NCBI RefSeq assembly: GCF_001466665.1
Contig: NZ_KQ758903.1
Span: 989,684-1,053,683 of the forward strand
Direction: 5' to 3'
DNA: 64,000 nt
From: Dehalogenimonas alkenigignens
GTDB taxonomy: Bacteria; Chloroflexota; Dehalococcoidia; Dehalococcoidales; Dehalococcoidaceae
The notes under the pieces were generated by a model that was given only the letters and a program-made list of their open reading frames with translations, was not told the origin of the DNA and searched no databases. Positions 1 to 8,403 of the stretch are shown here, one piece after another. How positions within the stretch are numbered: the first letter of the stretch is position 1; every line of letters begins with the position of its first letter. Made by a program: the position numbers and the translations under genes.

Positions 1-133
1 CAGTCCGGGACAAAGAGGTCCTGTCAGTTTCATGATAGCCTTTCCGTTCCCTGGTGAATACACCATTTCTTTGAAAAACCTATCGCAAAAGATAGAAGTT
101 CAGGCAAACTAATCTTGAAGTGCAGTCATCCCA

Positions 134-163
134 ATGACAGCCCCTTCCACTCTGCCCTATAAT
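134..163 (+). promoter_or_regulatory. sigma-70-like promoter of the fumarase operon, probably leaderless
   Basis: A perfect -10 box TATAAT (158-163) has an ATGACA -35-like box (134-139) 18 bases upstream. The expected transcription start, 6-8 bases after the -10, falls at the ATG of the fumarase alpha gene at 171. No Shine-Dalgarno sequence fits in between. I infer a leaderless transcript. Confidence 0.55.
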
Positions 164-170
164 ATACCCC

Positions 171-1016
171 ATGCGTGAAATCCAGGCCGTCGCCGTCACC
201 GCCGCCGTCGCCCGCCTTGCCGAGGAAGCCAATTATGAAATGTCGCCCGACGTTTTGGTGGCTCTAACCCGGGCGCATGATGTTGAAAAATCCTCGCTCG
301 GCCGTGAAATGCTGGAAATGATCATTGAAAACGTCCACCAGGCGATGTCGCACCGCAAGCCGCTCTGTCAGGACTGCGGCGTGGCCGTGGTCTTCGTCGA
401 TGTCGGGCAGGAGGTTCACGTCACCGGCGGCGACCTCGAAACGGCGATTGTCGACGGCGTCCGCAAAGGCTACGGTGAAGGTTATCTGCGCAAATCGATG
501 GTCGCCTGCCCCTTCACCGAGCGTACTAATACCGGCGACAACACCCCGCCGGTCATTCATTACCGCGTCGTTCCGGGCGATGAAATTAAGATCAGCCTGA
601 TGGCCAAGGGGTCAGGCGCCGAGAACATGAGCCGCCTCTACATGCTCAAGCCGGCCGAAGGCCGGGGCGGCGTCATCGAGGCCGCCGTACGCGCCGTTGA
701 GGAAGCCGGCGGCAAACCTTGCCCGCCCCTCATTATCGGCATTGGCATCGGCGGCACCGCCGAGGCAGCTATGCTTTTAGCCAAGCGCTCGCTTCTGCGC
801 AAGGTCGGAAAGCCCAGCCCGGAGGCCGACGCCGCCGCGCTCGAGCGGGAAATCCTGGAGAAGGTCAACAGGTTGGGCATCGGGCCGCTGGGGCTGGGCG
901 GCAGCGTTACCGCCATGGCCGTGCATATCGAGAGCATGCCCTGCCACATCGCCAGCCTGCCGGTGGCGGTCAACCTCCAGTGCCACAGCGCCCGCCACAA
1001 GGAGGCGGTGCTGTGA
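171..1016 (+). CDS. class I fumarate hydratase, alpha subunit
   Basis: This is the N-terminal (alpha) half of a two-subunit Fe-S fumarase / L(+)-tartrate dehydratase-type hydro-lyase, which interconverts fumarate and malate in the cytoplasm. The 281 residues show the CQDCG motif (C66, C69), the GSGAEN motif, KPCPPLIIGIGIGG near residue 187 and a late Cys in NLQCHS, which together fit the ligands of the oxygen-sensitive 4Fe-4S cluster. The length is usual for separate alpha subunits. Its stop overlaps the GTG start of the beta subunit by 4 bases (GTGA), indicating translational coupling. The partner could prefer tartrate, but fumarate is the likelier substrate in an anaerobe using a partial TCA route. 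Confidence 0.9.
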   Translation: MREIQAVAVTAAVARLAEEANYEMSPDVLVALTRAHDVEKSSLGREMLEMIIENVHQAMSHRKPLCQDCGVAVVFVDVGQEVHVTGGDLETAIVDGVRKGYGEGYLRKSMVACPFTERTNTGDNTPPVIHYRVVPGDEIKISLMAKGSGAENMSRLYMLKPAEGRGGVIEAAVRAVEEAGGKPCPPLIIGIGIGGTAEAAMLLAKRSLLRKVGKPSPEADAAALEREILEKVNRLGIGPLGLGGSVTAMAVHIESMPCHIASLPVAVNLQCHSARHKEAVL

Positions 1017-1570
1017 ACGAGTGGCGCAGGATAAGACTGCCCATGCCGGCTCAGACTATCGCCGAGCTTAAAGCCGGCGACAGAGTGCTGCTCTCCGGCA
1101 CCATTTACGCCGCCCGCGACGCGGCCCACAAACGCTTCATCGAGGCGCTCGACCGCGGTGAGAGCCTGCCGATTGATCTTGCAACGGCGGTGATTTATTA
1201 CATGGGTCCTTCGCCGGCTCGTCCGAGACAGATCATCGGTTCTTGCGGCCCGACGACGTCGGCCCGCATGGACAAATACACGCCGCGCCTTATTGAAGGG
1301 GGCCTCCGGGTAATGATGGGCAAAGGCGAACGCTCGCCGCAGGTCGCCGAAGCCATTAAACAACACGGCGCCGTATATCTGGCAACCATCGGCGGCGCCG
1401 GGGCGCTGCTCTCCCTGAGAGTGAAATCGGCGGAGGTTGTGGCTTACCATGACCTCGGCGCCGAGGCGGTATTGAAGCTTGAGGTGGAGCATTTTCCGGC
1501 TGTTGTCGCCATTGACGCCCAGGGCAGCGACCAGTTCAAAATCGGGCAGGCTCGTTATCGTTCTAAATAG
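1013..1570 (+). CDS. class I fumarate hydratase, beta subunit
   Basis: This 185-residue protein is the C-terminal (beta) half of the Fe-S fumarase and forms the active heterodimer with the preceding product. Recognisable segments are LLSGTIYAARDAAHKR, YYMGPSP, GSCGPTTSARMD and the GAVYLATIGGAGAL substrate-binding stretch. The frame is open far upstream, but the GTG at 1013 in the GTGA overlap gives the usual family N-terminus (LPMP...L.AGD.V), so I chose it. No separate promoter is visible. The gene is followed by a 69-base gap and the HIT gene in the same direction. Confidence 0.9.
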   Translation: MNEWRRIRLPMPAQTIAELKAGDRVLLSGTIYAARDAAHKRFIEALDRGESLPIDLATAVIYYMGPSPARPRQIIGSCGPTTSARMDKYTPRLIEGGLRVMMGKGERSPQVAEAIKQHGAVYLATIGGAGALLSLRVKSAEVVAYHDLGAEAVLKLEVEHFPAVVAIDAQGSDQFKIGQARYRSK

Positions 1571-1639
1571 CGTGCTATTCTGACATGGGCGATAAGAGTC
1601 GAATCTCAAAGCCCCGCGAATATAGAAGGAGAACCAAAA

Positions 1640-1981
1640 ATGAGCTGTATTTTCTGCCAGATCGCCGCCGGGACTATTCCGGCGGATATTTTACATAAAG
1701 ATGACAAGGTTATTGCTTTCCGTGATATCCGCCCCCAGGCCCCGACACACGTACTGATCGTGCCGGTGAAGCATATTGCCTCTTTGAGCGATATCCGCGG
1801 CGATGATTTCGGCCTGGTCGCTTATGTCTTTGACCTGGCTAATGATCTCGCCCATTCAGAGGGTATCTCTGAAAAAGGGTACCGGGTAACGGTCAACTCC
1901 GGCAAAGAGGGCGGCCAGGTCGTCCAGCACCTCCACTTCCACCTTCTGGGCGGGCGGCAGCTTTCGGGGGAACTTGGATAG
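1640..1981 (+). CDS. HIT (histidine triad) family nucleotide-binding protein
   Basis: This 113-residue cytoplasmic protein is a member of the HINT branch, whose members hydrolyse nucleoside phosphoramidates. The triad H97-x-H99-x-H101 lies in QHLHFHLLGG, and the N-terminal CIFCQIAAG segment is the classical zinc-site start of HINT proteins. Length matches the family. A good ribosome site (AGAAGGAGAA) precedes the ATG. The physiological substrate cannot be told from sequence. Confidence 0.93.
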   Translation: MSCIFCQIAAGTIPADILHKDDKVIAFRDIRPQAPTHVLIVPVKHIASLSDIRGDDFGLVAYVFDLANDLAHSEGISEKGYRVTVNSGKEGGQVVQHLHFHLLGGRQLSGELG

Positions 1982-2001
1982 GGCGGGTTGTCCCGGTAAC
2001 T

Positions 2002-2496
2002 ATGGCTGATTCATCTGCGACTTTCATCGAAGGCTTCCGCCCGGGGTATCTCGGCCGCATGATCCAGATGCAGGGTGAGTATTACGATGTCGTCTGGGCG
2101 CGGCCCGGCGTTTCCTTCGAGGTGATGATGGCCCGCCAGATGTGCGACTTCCACGATACCTACACCGAAGGCCGCGACCTGTTGCTTTCAGCCCACATCG
2201 ATAATCTCCTCGTCGGTTACATCGCCGTCGTCGGCGCCCCGGCGGAGCGTCCCGGCGCCCGGCTGCGCTGGTTCCATGTGGATCCGGCCTGCCAGGGCCG
2301 CGGCATCGGGCGGGAACTGCTGACCCGCGCCCTGGACTTTTGCCGCCGGGCGGGATACCAGACCGCCTGGCTGTGGACTATGGACGGCCTGGATGCCGCC
2401 CGCCGCCTCTATGACAGCTGCGGTTTTAGGCCGGCCGCCGATGTTGCCTCAGCGCTGCCCTTCCACGGCGTTACCTTAGAGCTTTTAATTGACTAG
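2002..2496 (+). CDS. GNAT family N-acetyltransferase
   Basis: This 164-residue acyl-CoA-dependent acetyltransferase has the GNAT core in order: a beta-strand ending in RLRWFHVDP, the pyrophosphate-binding loop CQGRGIGREL (Q/R-x-x-G-x-G/A) near residues 98-107, and the C-terminal ARRLYDSCGFRPA signature. The acceptor substrate is unknown. It sits 20 bases after the HIT gene, and its stop is overlapped by the TTG start of azlC, so it probably shares their transcript. Confidence 0.85.
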   Translation: MADSSATFIEGFRPGYLGRMIQMQGEYYDVVWARPGVSFEVMMARQMCDFHDTYTEGRDLLLSAHIDNLLVGYIAVVGAPAERPGARLRWFHVDPACQGRGIGRELLTRALDFCRRAGYQTAWLWTMDGLDAARRLYDSCGFRPAADVASALPFHGVTLELLID

Positions 2497-3199
2497 AGAC
2501 ATCCGCCAAGGCATCAAGGCCGCCCTGCCTGTCGTTCTGGGCTACCTGCCGGTAGGCATCGCCTACGGCGTGCTGGCCCGCGCCGCCGGGCTGTCGGCGC
2601 TGGAGACCGGGGCGATGAGCTTTTTCGTCTTCGCCGGCGCGTCTCAGTTCATCGCCGTCGGCATGCTGGCTTCCGGCGCCGGTGTGCTGCCGATTATCCT
2701 GACCACCTTCGCCGTCAACCTGCGCCACCTGCTGATGAGCTCGGCCATCGCTCCGTTTTTCAAGGGTCAGTCGATGAACAAACTCGTCCTGCTGTCTGCC
2801 TTCCTCACCGATGAATCCTTCGCCGTGGCCATGCATGACACGTCAAAGATCGCCGGCCGCCCGACATACCTCATCGCCCTTCAGGCGACGGCCTACACCG
2901 CCTGGTTGTCCGGTTCGGTCATCGGCGCCGTGTTCGGCTCGCTCATCGACAGCGCCTCCTTCGGCATCCCTTTCGCCATGACGGCGCTCTTCATCTGCCT
3001 GCTGGTGCTCCAGCTCAAGAGCCGGGCTCATCTGGCTGTGGCTTTGGCCGCCGGGGGGCTAGCGCTCGTCTTCAAGGGTTTCATGCCCAACAATTTGTTT
3101 ATCCTGGCCGCGGCGGCGGCGGCGCCGCTGGCCGGTCTGTGGCTGTCGCCGCGGCAGCCCGCTCCGATCGAGGCGGAGGTGAAAACCGATGCGGCCTGA
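2489..3199 (+). CDS. azlC: AzlC family branched-chain amino acid exporter, large subunit
   Basis: This 236-residue inner-membrane protein has the AzlC start (GIKAALPVVLGYLPVGIAYG), a FVFAGASQF segment and several hydrophobic helices. AzlC/AzlD pairs (BrnFE in Corynebacterium) export branched-chain amino acids. The TTG start at 2489 overlaps the preceding GNAT stop by 8 bases and gives the family N-terminus; no ATG fits better. The stop overlaps azlD by 11 bases. Confidence 0.88.
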   Translation: MTRDIRQGIKAALPVVLGYLPVGIAYGVLARAAGLSALETGAMSFFVFAGASQFIAVGMLASGAGVLPIILTTFAVNLRHLLMSSAIAPFFKGQSMNKLVLLSAFLTDESFAVAMHDTSKIAGRPTYLIALQATAYTAWLSGSVIGAVFGSLIDSASFGIPFAMTALFICLLVLQLKSRAHLAVALAAGGLALVFKGFMPNNLFILAAAAAAPLAGLWLSPRQPAPIEAEVKTDAA

Positions 3200-3515
3200 A
3201 ATGCTGCTGCTGTTTCTGGGAATGGCGGCGGTGACTTTTCTGCCGCGGTTCCTGCCGATGGTCCTGGTCAGCCGTCTGACGATACCGGACCGGGCAAAGG
3301 TCTTCTTAGAGTACGTGCCGGTGGCGGTGCTGTCAGCGCTGGTCTTCCCGGCGGTCTTCGCCGGCGATGGCGGAGCGGTCGGCGCCGAGCCGCGGCTGTT
3401 ACTTTCCGCCGCGGCGGTGCTTTTGTTCGCCTGGAAGGTTAGAAACCTCTTCGGGTCGGTGGTGCTGGGGATGGCGGCCTACTGGGCGCTGGGGCTCTTG
3501 CCCGGGTTATCGTAA
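3189..3515 (+). CDS. azlD: AzlD family branched-chain amino acid exporter, small subunit
   Basis: This 108-residue protein has four hydrophobic segments and the family hallmark FLPRFLPMVL near the N-terminus. It is the obligatory small partner of AzlC and overlaps it by 11 bases. It is the last gene of the plus-strand run; the next gene is convergent 27 bases away. Confidence 0.86.
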   Translation: MRPEMLLLFLGMAAVTFLPRFLPMVLVSRLTIPDRAKVFLEYVPVAVLSALVFPAVFAGDGGAVGAEPRLLLSAAAVLLFAWKVRNLFGSVVLGMAAYWALGLLPGLS

Positions 3516-3542
3516 GAATGACGAAAGATGATTTCGGGGGAG

Positions 3543-4061
3543 CTATCTCAGGTTAAAATAGAACAGCAGCCCGGCGATGCTCTTGCCGTCTATGATTTGT
3601 CCCTCGGCGATAAGCTTGAGCGCTTCTTCCTTTGACACCGGCACCAGGGTGATCTCGCCGCTGTCCTCGGCCGTCAGCCGGTCCTCCACAAGGTCCTTCA
3701 CCAGGTAAAGGTGCAATAGCTCGGTGGAATAACCCGGCGCCGAATAAAAGCTGGTAAGTTTTTCAACGCGCCGCGGCCGGTAGCCTGTCTCTTCCTGCAT
3801 CTCGCGGCAGGCCGCCGCTTCCGGCGTCTCGCCGGGATCGATGCCGCCGGCCGGTATCTCCAGCAATTCGCGCCCGGCGGCATGGCGGTATTGCCGCTCC
3901 AGGATAATCCTGCCGCTGTTATCGACGGCTATCATCGCCACCGCTGAGGGGTATTCGACGATGTCGCGCGTACTTATCCTGGCGCCCGTCCGGATGGTGT
4001 CCTGGCGCACCCGGAAATGCCCGCTGAAAGCCGTGCGGCTGGAGATTATTTTTTCAGGCAT
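3543..4061 (-). CDS. NUDIX hydrolase, ADP-ribose pyrophosphatase type
   Basis: A 172-residue protein with a complete Nudix box at about residues 72-94 (G-x5-E-x7-REMQEETG). The surrounding VDNSGRIILERQYRHA and LLEIPAGGIDPGE segments are typical of ADP-sugar pyrophosphatases, which cleave ADP-ribose to AMP and ribose phosphate. The start overlaps the end of the upstream GNAT gene by 8 bases. It is part of a minus-strand run of NAD kinase, GNAT and NUDIX, a plausible nucleotide/NAD housekeeping group. Confidence 0.9.
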   Translation of the reverse strand: MPEKIISSRTAFSGHFRVRQDTIRTGARISTRDIVEYPSAVAMIAVDNSGRIILERQYRHAAGRELLEIPAGGIDPGETPEAAACREMQEETGYRPRRVEKLTSFYSAPGYSTELLHLYLVKDLVEDRLTAEDSGEITLVPVSKEEALKLIAEGQIIDGKSIAGLLFYFNLR

Positions 4062-4524
4062 TGACCGCCGCCGGGATGCTGAAAGTCATGGCGCTTTCAT
4101 CGCAGTCGGGGAATTTCGGGCAGCGGTAGCACTCGCCCCAGACCTTGTGCGGCAGTTCCTTCTTTTCAACCTCTCTGAAGCCGCAGGTGGAGAAAAACAC
4201 CGGCTGGTAGGTCAGGCAGAACACGGTGCTGATGCCCAGTTCCCGGGCTTCCTTGAGGCAAGCCTTGACCAGGGCGCTGCCGAATTTCTGCCGCTGGTGG
4301 GATGATTCGACCGCCAGCGACTTGACCTCGGCCAGGTCGGCCCAGGAGATGTGCAGCGCGGCGCAGGCCACCACCAGGCCGTTCTCCCGCACCACGAAGA
4401 AATCGCGGATATTTTCGTAGATTTCTGAAAGCGGCCGCGCCAGCATGGCGCCCCTCTCGGCGAAGGAATTGACCAGTTTATGTATCTGGGTTACGTCCTT
4501 GATGGTGGCTTTTTCAACTTTCAT
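4054..4524 (-). CDS. GNAT N-acetyltransferase (amino-acid acetyltransferase-like)
   Basis: A 156-residue protein starting MKVEKATIKDV. It has the ArgA/PA2271-like N-acetyltransferase pattern: YENIRDFFVV, LAEVKSLAVESSHQRQKFGSAL (acetyl-CoA loop) and a C-terminal FFSTCGFREV. Similar short proteins serve as N-acetylglutamate synthases or ornithine-pathway acetyltransferases, but the substrate is not proven here. The late CPKFPDC pair is common in this subgroup. The ATG at 4524 overlaps the NAD kinase stop by 4 bases (ATGA). Confidence 0.8.
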   Translation of the reverse strand: MKVEKATIKDVTQIHKLVNSFAERGAMLARPLSEIYENIRDFFVVRENGLVVACAALHISWADLAEVKSLAVESSHQRQKFGSALVKACLKEARELGISTVFCLTYQPVFFSTCGFREVEKKELPHKVWGECYRCPKFPDCDESAMTFSIPAAVNA

Positions 4525-5363
4525 GTCAGTCTGTTGCCTTTCAATTTGTGGTCCAGTTCGGCGTAGAAGGAGTTTTCCGGCCGCAGCCTGATAAACCGCA
4601 GGCGGCGGCCGCTGGTACGCGCCTGGATGACATCTCCGGTCTTGAGCTCGACGTTGATATGCCCGTCGATGCACAGCGTCGCCTGGTGATTGGTGGACAC
4701 TTTCATCCCGATCGTCTTGTCCCCGGTGACCACCAGGCTGTAGCTTCGCCCCAGGTGGGGCAATATCGGCGTCAGCAGCATATCGGTAGAATCGGGATGC
4801 AGCACCGGGCCGCCGGCGGCGAAGTTGTAGCCGGTGGAGCCGGTGGCCGTCGCCACCAGCGCGCCGTCGCCCTTGAAAGTAGCAAAATGGGCGTCGCCGA
4901 TCCGGCACTCGACGCAAATGATCCGGGCGATGCCGCCCCGCGCCGCCACCACGTCGTTGACCGCCAGGAATTGCTGCTCCGGCCGGCCGCCGGAAGCCAG
5001 GCTGACCTCGAGGACTGACCGGCAGTCATCCCAGCCTTCGCCCCCGAAAATGCGCTGCAGCTGGACCATGGCTTCGTCGGCCGGTATCTCGGTCATGAAA
5101 CCCAGCTTGCCCAGATTGACCGACGCGATGGGGATATCCAGCGGCAGCACCGCCTGGGCGGCGCGGAGGATGGTGCCGTCGCCTCCGGTGGTGATGACCA
5201 GCTCGGTGCCGTCCATCCGCTGTTTAAGCTGGTCGCTCTCCCAGGCGGAGCCCAGCCAGCAGTCGGCGCCGGAACCCTGGAGGTAATCGGAAATCTGTTG
5301 GCCCAGGTCGAAAGCCGCTTTGTTAAGCGGATGATAAATAATGCCGATGCGGTTGAAAATCAT
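4521..5363 (-). CDS. nadK: NAD kinase
   Basis: This 280-residue enzyme phosphorylates NAD to NADP in the cytoplasm. The diacylglycerol-kinase-like fold is shown by GGDGTIL (from residue 60), NLGKLGFMTE (83-92), the AVNDVV region near 134-139 and TATGSTGYN (172-180). The length is typical. It is translationally coupled (ATGA) to the following GNAT gene. Confidence 0.95.
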   Translation of the reverse strand: MIFNRIGIIYHPLNKAAFDLGQQISDYLQGSGADCWLGSAWESDQLKQRMDGTELVITTGGDGTILRAAQAVLPLDIPIASVNLGKLGFMTEIPADEAMVQLQRIFGGEGWDDCRSVLEVSLASGGRPEQQFLAVNDVVAARGGIARIICVECRIGDAHFATFKGDGALVATATGSTGYNFAAGGPVLHPDSTDMLLTPILPHLGRSYSLVVTGDKTIGMKVSTNHQATLCIDGHINVELKTGDVIQARTSGRRLRFIRLRPENSFYAELDHKLKGNRLT

Positions 5364-5402
5364 AGTGTTTGCTCGCGCTCCGGTTTCCCGGCCGGCGGCG
5401 CG

Positions 5403-5723
5403 CTACCGGCGGCGCGCCAGGATGATGAAGGCGATGCCGAAGACCAGGACGGCGATACCCGCCACCGACAGGGTGGAGATGACCCCCTCCTGGAGCAGGT
5501 AGCCGATGGCGGCCATGGCCACGCCTACCAGCATCACCAGGATGCCTAAAAGCTGGAGCTGGGGATACTTGATCGGCGGTTTAGCCGGGACGGCTTTGCG
5601 GGCCGGACGCGCCGCCTCGGTTTCCCTTTTGACGTCCTGGACCGTTTTCTTGGCGCGCGACAGCGCCACCAGAATCACGATGATGAGCACGACCAGGAGG
5701 AGTTCCCCGGCACCGAGTTTCAT
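5403..5723 (-). CDS. small membrane protein with a TatA-like N-terminus
   Basis: A 106-residue protein. The N-terminus (MKLGAGELLLVVLIIVILVA followed by a basic/acidic amphipathic stretch) resembles TatA/TatB, but the usual F-G-x-x-K-L hinge is replaced by SRAKK. Two further membrane helices follow at about residues 57-75 and 82-103, which TatA does not have. I therefore do not call it a Tat subunit. It is 39 bases upstream of nadK on the same strand. The function is unknown. Confidence 0.6.
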   Translation of the reverse strand: MKLGAGELLLVVLIIVILVALSRAKKTVQDVKRETEAARPARKAVPAKPPIKYPQLQLLGILVMLVGVAMAAIGYLLQEGVISTLSVAGIAVLVFGIAFIILARRR

Positions 5724-5899
5724 ATGTTTGCATTCGCCTCGCTAATTTACGTAATGATAGCACAAGCGGCGCGCAAGGTTAAATCAGCCGCCGGCCGCAG
5801 CTAAAAAATAATATGTCAACTGGAAAAATAATTCTTGCCCGGCGGCGGTTTCTGCCATACAATTGGCACAATTTAGTGGGTGTGGTGTGAGGTGTTTTG

Positions 5900-6118
5900 A
5901 TGGTGGATGGTCTGACCGGCGGCTCAGAGATACTCTGCGACGTCTGCAACCGCAACCAGTTCCCCTGCCGCTGCCGCCTGGCCAAGGATGACCTCGTCAT
6001 CGGCTGCCAATACTTCATCCGGGCGCTCAACCCCCGCCGCGCCCGCCGCCCCCGGCCGGAGACCGGCGCGGTGAAATCGGAGGCCCCGGCTGAGCCCGCG
6101 CCGGATGACCTGTTCTAG
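5900..6118 (+). CDS. small cysteine-containing hypothetical protein
   Basis: A 72-residue reading frame (ATG at 5900; a TTG one codon earlier is possible). It has the pattern C-x2-C-x6-C-x-C (CDVC...PCRC) in the first 30 residues, possibly a metal-binding knuckle, then an Arg/Pro-rich tail. No family is recognised. It stands alone between divergent and convergent minus-strand genes. Confidence 0.5.
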   Translation: MVDGLTGGSEILCDVCNRNQFPCRCRLAKDDLVIGCQYFIRALNPRRARRPRPETGAVKSEAPAEPAPDDLF

Positions 6119-6138
6119 CCGCCTGCTTCCGGTCAGCG

Positions 6139-6789
6139 TCAGTACCTGAGGCTGACCAGGGTCATGAATTCCCGCTGCGACTCCGTTTCGGCTTTGTCCT
6201 TTGGAGGGAACCGGGCGTCGAACTTCATAAGTTCAGCTTCATCAATGGCAAACGCGCCGCTCTCGATAAACCGGCCCGGCGCGCCCCTTAGCGCCCCCGG
6301 CCGCAGCTCCAGTGCCAGCAGGGCCGCGGCGAATTTACCGTCGGATGTCCTGATATCGTACTTTTCGGCGCACCTGAAGCCGAAACGGCTGTAATATCTC
6401 GGGTCGCCGTAGATGCAGGCAGCGGTATGACCCATGTCCCGCGCCAGGCTTAGGGCATGCCGTATCAAGGCGCTGCCGACGCCCTGTGTCTGGAATTCCG
6501 GCAGTACGCTCACCGGCCCGAAGCTGATAACTTTTTTTTCCTCGCCCCGGTCGTCTCTGATGGCGCCCCGGCTGAAAGCAATCTGCCCCGCCATCTTCCC
6601 GTCCATTTCGGCGACGAGGTCGAGTTCGGGTATGAAATCGGCGTGTTTCCTGAGGTTATGGAGCACCAGATGCTCGCTGCAGCCCGGGATATAGCGGTTC
6701 CAGAACGCCTCGCGGACCAGGTTTTCGACTGCTCTGAAATCCTTTTTCCGTTCTTTTCTTATTACCAGGCCGCCGGCGCTTGATGTCAT
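6139..6789 (-). CDS. GNAT N-acetyltransferase
   Basis: A 216-residue protein starting at ATG 6789 (MTSSAGG). It matches the YhbS-like GNAT subgroup: VREAFW, HLVLHNLR, GPVSVLPEFQTQGVGSALI (acetyl-CoA loop), VYGDPRYYSRFGF-like CIYGDPRYYSRFGF, and a C-terminal beta-rich tail. The open frame extends upstream, but the extra residues are Arg-rich and look non-coding. The acceptor is unknown. Confidence 0.85.
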   Translation of the reverse strand: MTSSAGGLVIRKERKKDFRAVENLVREAFWNRYIPGCSEHLVLHNLRKHADFIPELDLVAEMDGKMAGQIAFSRGAIRDDRGEEKKVISFGPVSVLPEFQTQGVGSALIRHALSLARDMGHTAACIYGDPRYYSRFGFRCAEKYDIRTSDGKFAAALLALELRPGALRGAPGRFIESGAFAIDEAELMKFDARFPPKDKAETESQREFMTLVSLRY

Positions 6790-6817
6790 GGTGATAGTTT
6801 TTCTTGGGCTTTCGCCG

Positions 6818-7156
6818 TTATTTTTCCGGCGCCGCCGGGCTTTTACTCTCGGCCGCGGCTGGTTTACTGCCACCGGCATCCGGCTCGGTCTTCTTGGCTT
6901 CCGGCTCCGCGGCCGCTTTTTCGGCTTTTTCGGCGGCTTCTTTTTCCTTCTGGCGGTGTTCCAGTTCAGGGTCTTTCTCGGTCCGGCTGTCCGTAACGTA
7001 GAAGCCCGGGCCCTTGAACACCAGGTACGGCGCGCAATACACCCTGCGCCCCTCGCCGCCGCACTTCGGGCAGGTGCCGCCGCCGGTTTCGCTGAATTTG
7101 CGGGTAACTTCGTATTTGGATTGGCAGGTCGGGCAATCGTATTCGTAGGTCGGCAT
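6818..7156 (-). CDS. FmdB-type zinc ribbon protein
   Basis: A 112-residue protein starting MPTYEYDCPTC. The N-terminal zinc ribbon is C-x2-C ... C-x2-C (CPTC, CPKC) as in the FmdB/CxxC_CXXC_SSSS family of putative regulators. A hydrophilic Lys/Glu/Ala-rich tail of about 50 residues follows. It is 2 bases from the RidA gene, so both are probably on one transcript. Confidence 0.8.
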   Translation of the reverse strand: MPTYEYDCPTCQSKYEVTRKFSETGGGTCPKCGGEGRRVYCAPYLVFKGPGFYVTDSRTEKDPELEHRQKEKEAAEKAEKAAAEPEAKKTEPDAGGSKPAAAESKSPAAPEK

Positions 7157-7158
7157 GG

Positions 7159-7548
7159 CTATTCCCTGTCTCCGATAACCGCCACGGCCTCTATCTCCAC
7201 CAGGGCGCCCCTGGCCAGCCCGGAGACCTCGACGGTGCTCCTGGCCGGAGGCCGGTTCGGGAAAAATTCGGCGTAGACCGCGTTCATCGCGGCAAACTCC
7301 TTGAGATCGGTGATGAACACTGTCGCCTTGACCGCGTCCTGAAGCGTCCCGCCCGCCGCCTCGATCACCGCCTTCAGGTTTTCCAGCGTCTGGCGCGTTT
7401 GGGCGGTCATGTCGCCTTTAATCTCCCCGGTCGCCGGGTTGATCGGCAACTGACCGGAGGTGAATACCAGGTTTCCGGCTTTCACCGCCTGGGAATAGGG
7501 GCCGATGGCTTTAGGTGCTTTATCGGTATGAATGATTTCTCTGCTCAA
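7159..7548 (-). CDS. ridA: RidA family reactive imine/enamine deaminase
   Basis: This 129-residue protein hydrolyses reactive 2-aminoacrylate and related imines released by PLP enzymes. The family signature is present: [20 protein letters not shown], the catalytic-pocket Arg in [19 protein letters not shown], and a typical length. It is cytoplasmic and trimeric in the family. Confidence 0.93.
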   Translation of the reverse strand: MSREIIHTDKAPKAIGPYSQAVKAGNLVFTSGQLPINPATGEIKGDMTAQTRQTLENLKAVIEAAGGTLQDAVKATVFITDLKEFAAMNAVYAEFFPNRPPARSTVEVSGLARGALVEIEAVAVIGDRE

Positions 7549-7557
7549 GTCGCCACC

Positions 7558-7908
7558 TCATGATTTAATGCCGGGTGATTGTAGAGCATCCGGGACTCCT
7601 GGTTCAATTATCTCCGCCACTGTCATTGCGAGCGCCGGCAGCGCGTGGCAATTCGCTGAGTCAATGTTGCTGTTTTGCATTACCGTGTTTAATAAGTCAT
7701 ACCCTTCAGGAATATTTGCCGTGAGGATTTCGAATCCCATTTTTACATCTGGAAACCGATAGCTTTCTATAATTCGTTGAAATACTTCCTCGGCTTGATC
7801 GTCTTCTGTGAGCACAACTTGGATACAGGCGAAGCAATAGATAAGCGGCAGCATCTCAGGGGGATAATAGCGGGTTTGAACTTTCGACGCAGGATTGGCT
7901 TGACCCAT
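7558..7908 (-). CDS. hypothetical protein, uncertain
   Basis: A 116-residue open frame with no recognised family. Its C-terminal third reads through the dispersed palindromic repeat at 7617-7653, so the true gene, if any, may be shorter or decayed. The N-terminal two thirds (PPEMLPLIYCFACIQVVL, FQRIIESYRFPDVKMGFE) look protein-like. I keep it at low confidence. Confidence 0.35.
   Translation of the reverse strand: MGQANPASKVQTRYYPPEMLPLIYCFACIQVVLTEDDQAEEVFQRIIESYRFPDVKMGFEILTANIPEGYDLLNTVMQNSNIDSANCHALPALAMTVAEIIEPGVPDALQSPGIKS
7617..7653. repeat. REP-like palindromic repeat, copy 1
   Basis: The motif TGTCATTGCGAGCG followed by a short variable loop and GCGTGGCAAT recurs in the opposite orientation at 16324-16354. 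Such short dispersed palindromes are usual between genes in many bacteria. Confidence 0.65.
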
Positions 7909-7978
7909 GGGGTATAATTTACCATGTGCCTGTTTTCAACGCGAAAATTGCGTTCGTCGAGTACCTCATGGAGGGAAT

Positions 7979-8347
7979 ATGACCACCGTGATTAAATGCG
8001 GAAATTGTGGTGAAATCCTTTATGAGGGAGTTAGGGTGTGTCCAAAATGCGGCTCTTCGAAAAAGGACTATTCTGTTTCAGCAAAGTCTGGGATATCAGT
8101 CAGCACCGACATGAAGATGAAACATAAACGAGTTGGCAAAGGTACAATCCATGAGGAAGTCAATCGACATAAGAAAAGCGCAGATTCAAAACTTACAAAA
8201 GGCGTAAGAGAGATCATCACGATTGATAGAGAAAAGAAACCGAGCACATGGGATCAAACAGTCACAGATGCTGAGAGTGGTGAAATTACCCATGAAGAAC
8301 ATACTACTCTGAAAGAGCATAACGAGAGTAAAAAGCACCGCAATTGA
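7979..8347 (+). CDS. zinc ribbon hypothetical protein
   Basis: A 122-residue hydrophilic protein starting at ATG 7979 after GGAGGG. The N-terminal CGNCGE and CPKCGS pairs form a rubredoxin-type zinc ribbon. The rest is Lys/Glu-rich with no recognised domain. Base composition is A+T-richer than its neighbours, and this run (7.9-9.4 kb) of small genes looks accessory. The function is unknown. Confidence 0.65.
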   Translation: MTTVIKCGNCGEILYEGVRVCPKCGSSKKDYSVSAKSGISVSTDMKMKHKRVGKGTIHEEVNRHKKSADSKLTKGVREIITIDREKKPSTWDQTVTDAESGEITHEEHTTLKEHNESKKHRN

Positions 8348-8403
8348 TGGCTTTCTCATTATTTCGATTTATGATTCGATAATCTAAAACGGAGGCGTGG
8401 AAA

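Noticed and set aside
5403-5723. TatA translocase subunit
   Set aside because: The N-terminal helix is similar, but the Phe-Gly hinge is missing and there are two more membrane helices.
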